A stretch of 64,000 bases of DNA from positions 1,276,684-1,340,683 of the forward strand of contig JAJEKB010021383.1 in the NCBI GenBank assembly GCA_022393335.1, written 5' to 3'. Origin of the DNA: Macrotrachela quadricornifera (taxonomy: Eukaryota > Rotifera > Eurotatoria > Philodinida > Philodinidae). This document shows, one piece after another, positions 1-11,908 of this stretch (position 1 is the stretch's first letter; every line of letters starts with the position of its first letter). A program made the translations under genes and the position numbers. The notes below the pieces were generated by a model, which worked only from the letters and a program-made list of their open reading frames with translations, was not told the DNA's origin and did not search any database.

Positions 1-2724
1 AATAAAGTTAACAGAGAATTTTTCTCTAGCACCAGGTATATGTTAGTGATCATCTCAGATTGGATTATCCTAACAGCGAAGTGAGCCATAAGTTGTCTTA
101 AACTTCTTGACACATTAAAGATCAGAAGTCTTCTATTCTGTTTTTATAAGATTCTTGTAATTCATCATTCTCAATGTTAGTTTACATTTGTAACCTTGTC
201 TTAGGTAAGATTTCGTTACTAATTTTATTAATTTCATCTTTTATGTGAATACAGTCAAAAGCATATTATACACATGAAATCGAAAAAATTTGGTTTATAA
301 CAAAAGTAATCCTCTTTATATAGTACAATGAATCGCTCAGGGAGCGCTGTATATAGGACCTAAAATAGCTATTCTTTTTACCTTAAAAAAAACAATCATC
401 AAAAATCTGTCCATATCATACAATTAAAACGAAAAAGGGAAATAAATTCTCTAGTTCTTTCATATGTCTTCTAAACTCATTTATTTGTGTTAATTTTTGT
501 CTTGGAATAGAGGCAGTAGATTCAGATGGAATTAAATCATGACTCTAATGTGTCAGAGAGTTTTCAAAATATTGTCGTTTTTTTGTTCGTTAGTACCGTG
601 GATAGATCTTATCTTTCCTCCCAAAGTTCTATGTCCTTAAGTTAGCTTGTTAAAAGTCCGATGGATATTCAATCAGATCGAAAAGACCACGAGAAAACTT
701 AACTGTAACCATCATTGATAGATGTTCGAAAAACATCAACGAAGTTTAAATGCAGAAAAATGAATCGAAGCTAATTGAAAAAAAATAGATGCTAAATATT
801 TTTATTATAATTTTAGCGACGTAGTTCTATGATTAGAGATTAAGCTGATCAAGTCCGAAAACATTAGAAGCTTATACAAGATTTTCTATAACAGCTTTAT
901 CATGAAATGATGAGGTTGGTATACAAAAATGGTTTTATCCATATTGATAAATCAGTGAACAGGTCAAATTGAACATGCAAAAAATATAAATATCTTATAT
1001 TAGACAGTTCTTTCCAAGTAATGATCTAAAAATTTTGACACACTCTAAGTTAAGTATGGCGGTCTGTGCATTACGAATAATCACTAGAGGTTTAGTTATC
1101 CTCCTATAGCAAAAAGTAGTGACCATTTTTGTAAGTGTTTGGTTTACACCTATTCCAATGAGAAGTTTCCCAAAAACTTATAGTCCATAAAACTTTGATC
1201 TAGCTCTTTTCTTCGCGACTATCTCTGATTATTGTCATATTTATTCATGCATAAAAGTAAATGCTTGAATGATGTTTCAGTGCATCTAGATATAAAAATA
1301 GACAAAAGCAGATATTTTTTCAGACTATCTATATCCTTTTACTCTCACATAATGCTATAACAGTCATTGTGTGTAAACAATATGTACAGTTCGTAGAACG
1401 ATTGAAAGTATTGGATTACTAGTCTATCAGAGTTATGTTGTGATAACTTTCTTTTACTTATACACATATCGTTATAATTGACGCATGCAGTTTGTTTCTT
1501 TTTAAATCAATATTTGAGTCTAAAGAATATATTGATAAAATTTAATGAACTATGATCATGTCATGATTTCAATAGAACTTAGAAAGGTTGTGTAACTGCA
1601 AATTTTTGTAAAGAACAGGTTTGTTATCATGTAATTTTATTCTCAAAATAGAAAAACAATCTTTCAACAAAGTGAAGAATTTTCTACGCCATTGTCATTC
1701 TTCACTAGTATAAATTTCAATATTATACAGATTTGAGTTTTAATATATAAATAAAACATGAATGTTAAAACGTCAAAATTTGGATCCTTTTAACTGTATG
1801 GAATTAGTTTGAAATGTAGAAAATAAGAAATGCTACAACAACAATAATTTCACATTTTTTAACTACATGGATATTAACCGTATATGTTTAATGACAATGC
1901 ACCTGAATAGACCGAATATTTTTTCACAAAAATTTACATTTTTTATTATCTTTTTTGATTTTCTACTTTTAGATATTAAATAAAGAGTTATCGCTCATTT
2001 TTAAAACAATTTCTCGACGACTTAACAACTTGCCAATCATTTCTGTCAAATTTTTCGTCTTTAAAACTTTACCGTGTTAATCATTTTAAAAAATTTTCAA
2101 TCTTCATTTAGTTGCTGTCCATTTCTTTAAAATTTGAATAACAAAAAGATGTATAAAATATGTAAATCTATTAGTAAAAGAATTTTTAATAATCCAAAAC
2201 AAAATAATTATACTAAACAATGGTGTTCGTATCGAAATATGTCGTAAGTTTTACAAAAGAATTTTTATTTTAATTATTTTGTAAATATATATCTTATTAT
2301 TGTCATTTTCTTCATATCACATATATTATTCAATGAGTTATTAAATCTATTGCATCTTTGCAGATCAATGAAAATCATTAAGTTCAAGTATTATTAATAT
2401 AAGTTTTAGACTTGATCGATACTAACTCATGTTAAGAGTACTAGAGGACCTAAGTGATATAGACTGATTGCAAAGCAATCATTTCTGTTTGATCAATATG
2501 ACAAAAGGAGGCAACTGCTTTGGCATACTGAAAATAATTGATCATTGTTTAATTAATATAATGATAATCTTCAATCATTTAATAAAAGAAAAACTATAAG
2601 ATGTAGTGTGAAAAACTGTATGATCTCCAAAGTAAAGATTATTTTAATTGTGTACTTTTTATTTATAGAAAAAGTAAAATTCTATATGATGAAATTTCAT
2701 CACACTGAAAAAATCTTTTTATAA
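1..2724. other. Intergenic, no gene recognised
   Basis: AT-rich sequence with no long open frame, tRNA or clear terminal repeats. It presumably holds the promoter of the terpene synthase gene that begins near its right edge, but no specific element can be assigned. Confidence 0.5.
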
Positions 2725-4275
2725 TTGTTCTTTGTAAATTATAAAGCTTTCCATATTGCATATTCAAGTTTCGAATTTAAAATATTTATTATTGTTCTAT
2801 ATAGTGATGCGATTCAATTACTATCTACAGCACATAGACAATGTCGTCAACATGCTAAACATCGAAATACAATATTACATGAAAAAATATATTCTATTTC
2901 TGCGACAGATTGTGTTGATATAATCGAACAATATGATAAAATTGAAGAATTATTATCTAGTTCAACAACATACATGCAACAAATTGGAGAAACTCATTAT
3001 AAAAACACTCGATATAATTTAATTAATATTTCTATTGCTTATCCAAAACATTGGTATTCTACATTATTATCTACACCATCATTGTATCATATACACCAGA
3101 ATAAGCAAAGAGAAGAAACAATAAAAGATTGGTATCTATCAGCATTAGGTAAATGTTTATTACCATCAATGAAACAAAAATTATCTCTTGTAAGACCAGC
3201 TGAATGGTCTGCATCACTACAACCTTATGCAGCAGATGACTATATTAACTTAATGGCACAATCTTTAGCTCTATTCATTCTACTTGATGATTATGTAGTG
3301 GAAAAAAAAGCTGCAACAGAAAAGAATATAACATTAGAAGATTTATTGTTATTTGCGGATATATGGAAATTAGCATTTCAACGAAAAAATGGTTATCAAA
3401 AAGAAAGTCAATATTTAGCAATGAAAATGCATGGTATTGCATTGAGAACGAATATTAGTTTATTAGAACCATGTTTTCATATATGGACTTCTATTTGTGA
3501 TAATTTTGTTAAATTAGGTGCAGATGAAATATGGTGTAATAGAATGTCTAATGCAATTAAAGAATGGTTTGTATTAGCAGTTAGAGAAGCAATACAAAAT
3601 GAATATATGAAACGATCATTGGCATTAACAGATTCATTAGAAAATATTCCTGTTAAGTTAACTCCATACGATTATGTACCTTTTCAAAGAAAACAAATTG
3701 TTAGTATGAGTGGTATGTCTTTATTAGAAGTTCTTATGCGACAAAGAATAGCTACAATTGGTGTACCAATGATGTCATTAATGATAGAACAATCATATGG
3801 TTTTAACTTATCTTCTTTTGATTGTTTATTACGTCCATTAATTGATATAGTTTCAATGATAACAGCATTAGTTAATGAACTATTTAGTATGGGAAAAGAT
3901 TTAAAAGGTGAATCAAATTTTTCATTAACTTATCGAGAAATATTTAATTGTTCATTGGAAGAAAGTATTGATTTTACAGTTACATTGCATGATCTTGCTA
4001 TAGAATTATTTGATCAAAAAGCAAAGGAAATCCTTGATTCGTTAACATCTTCTCCTTCGCAAGATCAAATATCAAGTTTTATAGATTGTTTACGTATATT
4101 AGCTTATGGCTATGGACATTGGCATCAAAAAGCAGGTCGATATAAGTCTCTTATTGCTATAGATGATCCTTATAAACAAATATTTCTATTTTCTATTGCT
4201 GATGGAACAAATCAATGCGATGATAGTTTACTGGATACATCGCAACGATATAAAAAGCATGCGATAAATATATAG
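2725..4275 (+). CDS. Class I terpene synthase (sesquiterpene/diterpene cyclase type)
   Basis: A 516-aa intronless ORF with the full signature set of bacterial/fungal-type class I terpene synthases, which ionise prenyl diphosphates with Mg2+ and cyclise the cation. Visible sites: the aspartate-rich motif DDYVVE at 188-193 (family DDxxxD/E); the pyrophosphate-sensing Arg at 339, about 45 residues before the second metal site; the NSE-type motif NELFSMGKD at 384-392 (N384, S388, D392, the last being D where E is usual); and WHQKAGRY at 466-473, ending in the conserved RY pair about 88 residues after the NSE site. The spacing matches the family. The protein is longer than the usual ~330-400 aa because of about 150 N-terminal residues, of which the first ~30 are hydrophobic. 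The start is uncertain, and M2725 could lie in sequence that is really an upstream exon or UTR. Substrate and product cannot be inferred. Such genes are rare in animals, so horizontal origin is likely but inferred. Confidence 0.85.
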   Translation: MFFVNYKAFHIAYSSFEFKIFIIVLYSDAIQLLSTAHRQCRQHAKHRNTILHEKIYSISATDCVDIIEQYDKIEELLSSSTTYMQQIGETHYKNTRYNLINISIAYPKHWYSTLLSTPSLYHIHQNKQREETIKDWYLSALGKCLLPSMKQKLSLVRPAEWSASLQPYAADDYINLMAQSLALFILLDDYVVEKKAATEKNITLEDLLLFADIWKLAFQRKNGYQKESQYLAMKMHGIALRTNISLLEPCFHIWTSICDNFVKLGADEIWCNRMSNAIKEWFVLAVREAIQNEYMKRSLALTDSLENIPVKLTPYDYVPFQRKQIVSMSGMSLLEVLMRQRIATIGVPMMSLMIEQSYGFNLSSFDCLLRPLIDIVSMITALVNELFSMGKDLKGESNFSLTYREIFNCSLEESIDFTVTLHDLAIELFDQKAKEILDSLTSSPSQDQISSFIDCLRILAYGYGHWHQKAGRYKSLIAIDDPYKQIFLFSIADGTNQCDDSLLDTSQRYKKHAINI

Positions 4276-5645
4276 AAAGAATATTTGAAGTGTTACTTTA
4301 TGCCTGATAAGATGGAATGCTTAGTAATTCAATATTAGACAAAAACCTCAGAATTTAGATAATGACTAATTTGTTTTTCATATGAAAAGATCATTTTCCT
4401 AACTATTTGTCTTTTTTTTTACATATACATAGTTATTTCCTTACGTATATATTATTTTAAACGCTTGTAAATAATAATAAAACATATAAACTCAAGAAAT
4501 TGTGATATATCTTATATCGAAGAAAATTAAATTAAGTAATGATAAATGTCGAATATAGTTAGAGTTCTCCAAGACATAAATAATCTGTCGAGGTGTGAGA
4601 AATTTTGTTTATTATATTTGGTAAGTTTCTTTTCAAGAGTTATATACGAAGATTTGAATAAAGATAAATCGATAATCAAACTAGATGTTGTTCGAATTTC
4701 ATTCGACTGCAAGGTGCGGAACAAAGCATGAAATATCAATTAATGAGAAATAATCAAAACCGAAATTGAAAGGTAGACATAGCAATATTCATTTTTAACA
4801 AAATTCTGTCAATTCGCATCAACCGGTTTCTAAAGAACACTATTGATGGATCATTTGATTATTTATATGATTTATTATCTACCATCAGCTGTATTCACAT
4901 CTATCGTGTATAAAGTCAATTGTTATATGAGGATGACGTTTGAATTTTTTAATGTTTTCATTTTATTTACCTTCAGATATGAAATAGAAACCAAGTTCAC
5001 AAAAATTTGTGTTTTTGCCACTCTAACTGCAAATGAATGGAACCTCCTACTTAAGATCTGAGAATAAAAGATAATGATTTAATCCCAATTATTTTGATCT
5101 CACTTATAAAACGAATATTTCGATATTTTGCTATTCTCGAGATGATTGCATCACAAAATGATAACTTCAATGCGTACATCTAAAAAGAAAGATTCATAAT
5201 AAATCTATTAGACTACTTCCGAATTTACCGTAACATTCTAAACTAAGTAAAGATTTTGATTAGTTTAATTAATCTGAATTAATTTTAATTGCTTATAAAC
5301 ATTGAGAAAATAAACATAAAAGAATAAAATCTCCAATTAACCTTCCATTTAATCTGAGAATAATCAAACTTTTCTTATGTAGAATTTGCACGAAAGCATC
5401 TAATTCACATAATTTTAGTTCAATTAAGATCTTGAACTGAAAGATTTAAATACAAGACAATCAATTCATTGAAGTTATTAAAGGAGAACCTCAATTGTAC
5501 ACAACTCAATGTCATCATCAACATGAATTTAACTAAAAAAAAAAATAGAAGATCATCATTTTGAAATATTGTAACACATAGATTATTTATTTGATCGATT
5601 TATAATTGTTCATATGAAATAAATTTATTATCCTTTTGTATTATA
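4276..5645. other. Intergenic, no gene recognised
   Basis: Lies between the 3' ends of two convergent genes (terpene synthase and receptor A). Short overlapping open frames at 4527-4739 and 4843-5061 show no recognisable domain and are treated as chance. Confidence 0.5.
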
Positions 5646-6650
5646 TTATTTTATACTTAATAATTGTTTAATCTTTCGACGAAAACTAACATGTGAAATA
5701 ATTAATATATAAAAACTTGAAGCAAAAAATATATATGAAAATAAATGAATTAATTCAATAATTATACGTTCCCAAGCTAATTGTAATTTCGATTTATACC
5801 ATTCTTGACTTATATTTGTATAAATTAATTCAATTGTATATGGTATATATGTTAAAATAGCAATAAATGATTGTAATATTAACATTAATGTTAATTGTGT
5901 ATCTATTTTATTATGATTTTCTTTAATAATTTTTGATATATCATTAATAGGTGTAATTTTTCGTTGAATAAATTTTCGAACATTTCGTATAAGTAGATAA
6001 GCAAGTATAGACATAATAATTGAAGGAGAAAATGAAGAAAATATAACTTGAAAATAATTATCAAAATATTCATAAAAACCTTCAAGAGGACCACATATTC
6101 CATTTTTTATTCTATAAAAAATAATTCGATGAATAAGAATTATAAACCAAAATATAGGACATAAGATAATTATTTTATATGCTAAAGAAACACGATTACT
6201 CCATTGACGATATGCTTAAAAAAAAACAAAAAGAAATCAAAGAATATATATATATATATAACTTATTTATTCATACTTACTATTTGATCGTTGTATAGAT
6301 AAAAGTCGATCAATAGTTGCAAATGAAAATAAACTAAATGAAAGTAGATTACTCCATATTGTACCAAATTGTCGAAATTTACAAATGATATTATACTGAT
6401 TCATAAGTGGAATTTGATAACCTTTTTCAATTATTCGTGTTAACAAAATAAAATTAAAATAAAAAAAATTAATTATTTCTGTTGAAAATAAATATATTGA
6501 ATAAGCTTGTTTACGAAATAATCGAGAACCAAACATTAACATATTTCCAAAACAACTAATATTACCCATTATACAAAGAAATGTACCAAACCATATATTT
6601 AATTGAAAAGGTATAATTAAAAGTATATCATTCATACTAGTATTATTCAT
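5646..6650 (-). CDS. Rhodopsin-like G-protein-coupled receptor A (two exons)
   Basis: Spliced product of 312 aa. Exon 1 is 6650-6281 and exon 2 is 6214-5646. The 66-bp intron (6280-6215) starts GTAAGTATG, ends TTTAAG and contains a TA run; joining the exons gives QRSN-T-YRQWSNR with the frame kept. Seven hydrophobic helices can be traced. TM1 carries GNISCFGNM, TM3 ends FATIDRL (a DRY-type motif), and the tail is a short basic segment after SFRRKIKQLL. An N-terminal N-glycosylation site (MNNTS) fits an extracellular N-terminus. It is a close paralogue of the genes at 18562-19646 and 59977-61066, with the same intron position and phase. The family resembles the large peptide (FMRFamide-like) receptor expansions in rotifers; the ligand is unknown. 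Confidence 0.8.
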
Positions 6651-9191
6651 TATTAACTCGAAATTTATTTATTTACTTAGAGAAGATTGTTAGAATTTAT
6701 AATCAAAAAATTTTCTAAAAATAAAAGAAGATGAATTGTTTTAATTTATAATAAAAATCTATAGTCGAGAATTTAATATGGAATACAACTAAAGATTGCT
6801 ATAGGCGTAATGACCTAGATAATTATCATTTTTTGAATGATTCTTTCGTTAAAAAATTATGTGAATCCTTTATAAAATTTTTTTGTTCTTTCAATGAATT
6901 ATACTTCTTAGCATTTTTATTTTTAATAAAATCTAAAGTATCTAATTAATCAAGATATCTAAAAGATAACATATATTTACCCACATTCTTATGCAAATGT
7001 AGTGTATATACTTCTTATTATTCTTAGTTATTGTTTTTATAAAATCCTGAGCCTCAATATTTCTGTTACTGGATGAATGAATAAAAATATCTAGAAGACA
7101 AAATTTTGATGGACGTATTTTAATAAAATAAAAGATAAGAACTGTTTAAAAGAATCTACATGGTGGCGTTAGATCATAATGGATAGAGTACTTTTGCATT
7201 TTATTTTTTTTATTACTGAATATATTATATTAAAACGAAAAAAGAAATATTGCCCAGGATACAACATCAAAAGCTCTATAAATTATAAGAAACAATTATA
7301 AAAAGATGAGATAAGAAAAAAACGAATTTGTCTTTTTACCAAAAATATCTGTTTTTCATAGTCTCGAAATTTAGTCGTCCAGAATTTTGTTTACCTTGAA
7401 AACAAAAAATGTAACTATAAACCAAGCGATCCATTTTTAATTTGTACTATTTTCCATACTACATCTTGTAAAATATTTTGTTTTCTTAGCACAACGTATT
7501 AAGATACGATAAAATGAAATGTAAAAGCATCCCACTTTTTTATGCCATACATATTATAATCTAATACTGCCGAATAGTTTTCAAGATTATATGATTAAAT
7601 TAAATGGGGACTATATAGCATAAAAAAGTAGAACATCATTTTCTCTACCAAGTCATGAAAAACACAAAATTATCTTCAAGCTATCTACGCCATCAGACTT
7701 GGATTGTTGGAGTAATTTATAAATAAACCTTATTGCGGATATTATTAAAATTATACGCCCTTAGTTGTAATAAAATTCAGCATGCTAGAAGAAAATATTG
7801 AGAATATATGTTCGTTATATTTTTATTAGTAACGCGAGAATTTGATTTATAAACAGCGTATTTTAGTATAATTGTTCATTTGTAAAGATAATCATTTGAT
7901 AGTTAAGCTATTTTTGAATCCAAAATCATATCAATGAATGAAAAAATTTATAGAGAAAGTTAAAATAAATTGTAGAGCATTTCACGCTGCATTTTGTCGA
8001 ACATTTTATTTTTTTTAATATAATGTATTAAGTCATGAAAAAATGAAATGCAATGGTGATTTTTGCTTGCAACTATTCACCAATCCCTGCAGGATTAAAA
8101 GAAAGTTGAACAATCCAGAAACTTGATTCATTAGTCGAAACGTGTAACACCGATGGACAACGATAACATCACTGTCGGTTGGTGCAATCAACTGAAAAAA
8201 TGGTTCCAATAAAAAAAAGACCGAAATTATCGATTACTAAAACGTAAACAAAAACAACTTGAGTGCTCAGATAAAATCATCGAAAGAAATACTATTACTA
8301 TTCACAGCTATCAAAATTTCGTGCTGACTGTGTCTTTAGTCAATATGTTGGACGGAAGAAGATGCAGATACTACCGTCTGTAAAAAGAAAAGACGATCCA
8401 TGTAAAAATATAAGTAGGCAAAAACCAGCTTTTTAGTACTCTTAAAACTTGTCTTTTAGCAGAACGAAGTAGTTTTCATACTTTTCATTGTACTTAAAAG
8501 TATTTTTTAGTCAAAAAGTATGAAAACTACTTAAAGAGGTTCACTTATAACTACTTTGTTCTGCTAAAAACCAACTTTTGAAAGTACTAAAAAGTTGGGT
8601 TTTGTCTATTTATTTTCTGCGTAAAGATAGAACCCGGCTGCATGTGTAAAAACTATTAATAACAATCGAAGCTGGTCCCAACGAGCGATAAGCTTAAGGG
8701 ACGTTATTATTATTATATCAAGATAACCAGAAACTATAAATGTATTAAAACTTTTATAGTCTCGTAATCAATACTGCCTAATCGAACAAAACAACAGCTT
8801 TATTAATACACTATTATCCTTTAATTCGAGCATAAATAACAATATTGATCTATGTTTATCCTAATCTTTAATGATTTAATGCTAATATGCGGTCTTTTAT
8901 ATTTCCATGATAATCTCAGTCACCATTTGTGCTCAATGATATGTCGGTTAAGATCTATGACAGTTTTTGATACTATATGAGTTACTATCTGTAGGAAGAA
9001 CTCAGGAGAGTATTATCCAATTTTCCACTCCGTTAAATACTTCAACACTTTCTTTTAGATCGTGCCTCATCGTATTAATACTAAATGGATTCTTAAATAA
9101 AGAAAAAATATTGACAAATGAAATGTTAAGTGATATTTATAGATAGTTATCTGATGTTTTATATTAAACAATGGAAAAGATAAGAGACTGT
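6651..9191. other. Intergenic, mostly featureless
   Basis: AT-rich non-coding DNA between receptor A and a tRNA-like element. The only structure seen is the inverted repeat at 8414-8608, listed separately. No convincing open frame on either strand. Confidence 0.45.
8414..8608. repeat. Short fold-back (hairpin) repeat
   Basis: The left arm, from GGCAAAAACCAGCTTTTTAG through GCAGAACGAAGTAG to CATACTTTT, is mirrored by a right arm running AAAAGTATGAAAACTACTT, then CTTTGTTCTGC, then AAAAAGTTGGGTTTTG. The arms are about 80-90 bp and imperfect. It looks like a small MITE or fold-back element; no transposase or clear target duplication was seen. Confidence 0.55.
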
Positions 9192-9268
9192 TGTCGAAAC
9201 CTTGAATTCGAACTAAGTGTCCAGGAGATTAGTTGCTTATTGCTCTACGTATTGAGCTATACCTCGAC
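9192..9268 (-). repeat. tRNA-like sequence (tRNA pseudogene or SINE head)
   Basis: On the minus strand the 77 nt begin GTCGAGGTATAGCTCAATA and end AGTTCGAATTCAAGG plus GTTTCGACA. The D-arm (GCTC/GAGC) and the A-box and B-box consensus are recognisable. The acceptor stem pairs if G-U wobbles are allowed. The anticodon stem does not pair, so this is probably not a working tRNA. A tRNA-derived SINE or a decayed tRNA would explain it. Confidence 0.45.
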
Positions 9269-9945
9269 GACTTCAAGGTGTTTTATTTATATGTAGAAAA
9301 TTTATGTTTTTTTTTTATTTTACCATGTGCTTATTAAGTCTGTAGAAGACATTGTGAGTTTTAAAATCTCATGAAGTTTTTAATTTCAAATGAAATTAAA
9401 AACTTTATGCAACTATAGATCATTTCTCTTCTTTGAATATCAATTAATACTTCATTTCTAATGATTCAAATTGAGAATCTTTTTAAAGACCTTACTATTG
9501 AACTGTTTCAAGAGAACTATAATTATAATGAAAAGTCTATAGATATTTGAGTAAAATTAGTTATTCCGTCTATTTTATGAAGTATTGTAATTATTTTTAA
9601 TTCGAAAAAAACACTCAAGAAAAAATAATAAAATATGATGTATTAGGCTAAAAATTGATTTATGCAAAACTATTCTATAGCAACCAGAAGAAAAGGAAAG
9701 TGAAGGTGTGCGTCAACATAACTTATAACGTTAATAATTATGTATGTCTTCATATTTTTCTTTCGATATTATTATTAACAGTATGATGAATAATAATAGC
9801 AACGTTGAAATTTTCTAATTTGAAGCAGAATGACATAATGAAAAAAAATCATATTCCGTCGAATTTATTTTATATAAAAAAAACCAGTAAGAATATGTTT
9901 ATATAGCTAATTGTATTCATAGAGTTCATACGAAATATTTATAAC
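9269..9945. other. Intergenic upstream of the ADP-ribosyltransferase gene
   Basis: AT-rich. A short local inverted repeat (ATGAAGTTTTTAATTTC near 9370 against GAAATTAAAAACTTTATG near 9392) is present. No coding signal. Confidence 0.4.
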
Positions 9946-11126
9946 TTGAATGAAATAATGGGAAATAAATTATCTGTAAATTGCACTCAAGTTCAATCAA
10001 ATTCGAAGAATATCATAGACGAAAATGAAAAATTGTCATTGTCTAAATTTTCTTTTATTTGGTTACATTCTTCATGTATCGATTCATTCTCATTGGATTT
10101 ACTATCTACTTTTGATGAACTTCGAGATGATGTAAGTAAAACACTAAAATTATTCGATGATGAATGTGAATGCTATGGTTGTATCCGACAAATGGCACCG
10201 AATGATAAAATACTATTAATTATTGAAAGTGGTAGTCTATGTGATTATCTAGTTCCATTGACTTATCGTCTTTGTCAAGTTGCTGCTATATTTATTTACT
10301 ATGTAACTGATGACAATCAAGAAAAAAGTCGATTCGACTATTGCAAAGTAAGAAGTAAAATAAAATGATATTAAAAAAAACTTCTTTTAGACGAAAATTA
10401 AATGGGTTTCACTCGATAAACTTGTCAAATGTGTCAAAGATTTTGAATCACGTTGGTTTCGTTATTGGGGATTTAGTTCTTTGTCAATTAATATATTCGA
10501 ACACACTAATAAAAAAGAATTATCAACTTGTGGCATCAAGGGTAATTTTCTTTTCTCTCAACTTCTAATTGATATACTTCTACAAATGGAATATCAACCG
10601 ACCGATATGAATGAATTTATTGATTTATGTGCAAAAGAATTTTCTACGAATGAAAAAATTATCTAAAGATTTACATATGTTCTCAAATGATTATAAGCCT
10701 GAAGAATCATTACTATGGTATACAAAACCCATCTTTTTATATTCTATGCTGAATAAAGCACTTCGTATGCAAGATATTGAATTGCTTTATCTTCTTCGAT
10801 TTTTCATTCGTGATATTTATCATGAACTTACAAAACATCAATGTCAATCATCAGTGAAAGTCTATCGTGGACAATTAATATCATCAGAAGAAATGGAAAT
10901 ACTAAAGAATTCTATTAATGATTTTATATCAATGAATTCTTTCCTTTCTACTAGTCTTGATCGACAAAAAGCTGAATTCTATCTTGCAGGTGCTTCTATG
11001 ACTGCATCAAATGGTTCCAATCAATATCTTATCCCTGTTATTTTTGAAATTGATGCTGATCCAAATATGAATAAGAGTAAAAGAAGACCATTTGCTAATA
11101 TTACAGACTTTAGCGAATTTGGCCAG

Positions 11127-11351
11127 TGTTAGGGTTTTATTTGTGGAGCGATATTTCGGTTTACATCGGCTCGTTTATTATAGATAAAACATCGATATTT
11201 ATATGTGTAACAGAAACAAAAGAGAAACGAATATAAAGCTTAATCGAGGAAGAGAGAACATAATATCATGAATACATATATCAAGATGTTAGAAGAACGA
11301 AAGAAAGAAAAGGATCGAGGTATATGTTATATAGGGATTCACACTCTAACA
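11127..11351 (-). repeat. Long terminal repeat (3' LTR of the minus-strand element)
   Basis: Starts TGTTAGGGTTTT and ends ACTCTAACA on the plus strand. It is identical in my reading to the copy at 14670-14894, and it truncates the ADP-ribosyltransferase frame by an immediate TAG. Confidence 0.9.
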
Positions 11352-11366
11352 TACTCCCCTACTAGA
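11352..11366 (-). other. Polypurine tract of the LTR element
   Basis: On the minus strand CTAGTAGGGGAGTA directly precedes the TGTTAG start of the 3' LTR. This is the place and composition expected for plus-strand DNA priming. Confidence 0.55.
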
Positions 11367-11908
11367 AAAAAAAAATGTGCTTTATCAACATTTTTTAGAA
11401 TGAAAGCGGTTAAAGATTAACCAAAAGTAACAAATAACAAAAGAAATGAAGAAGAAATGGAGCGATCTACTGTAACACTTAAGACGCAACGAAAAAATGG
11501 AGAAATTAATGCAACAAAGTAATAGGAAATAAGTTTGACATATAACGCGCATAAACACAGCAAAAAAATGAAAGTATACGAACACAGAAAAATGAGAAAC
11601 AATGGATAACCTTAGAAAAAGAGAAAAAATAACGAACAATGTGTAACATATAAGAATAAATACGCAATAACAAAAGCCAAATATGACGAAGAAATATAAA
11701 AGGGAAAAGTTTAACAAGTCTAATAGATAACGAACAATATCAGTTCACGTTCATAGAAATAGAGAAGAATAAAAATCAAAAAGGCAAGGAAAAACGAGAA
11801 GGATTAAGAACATAATAGATAATTTAAGAAGCAATGTAATAGTAAAAAAAACCAATCTGGACATGATGGAAACGAAAGAATATTAGCCGTATACGTCGAC
11901 CAAGTAAT

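Noticed and set aside
4546..4739. Overlapping sense and antisense short frames near 4.6 kb as a small gene
   Set aside because: No domain, no splice context, and length expected by chance.
11385..11717. Minus-strand 110-codon frame inside the LTR element, in the element's orientation, as a possible gag
   Set aside because: The translation is a Phe/Cys/Leu-rich low-complexity product of an A-rich plus strand; no zinc knuckle or capsid pattern.
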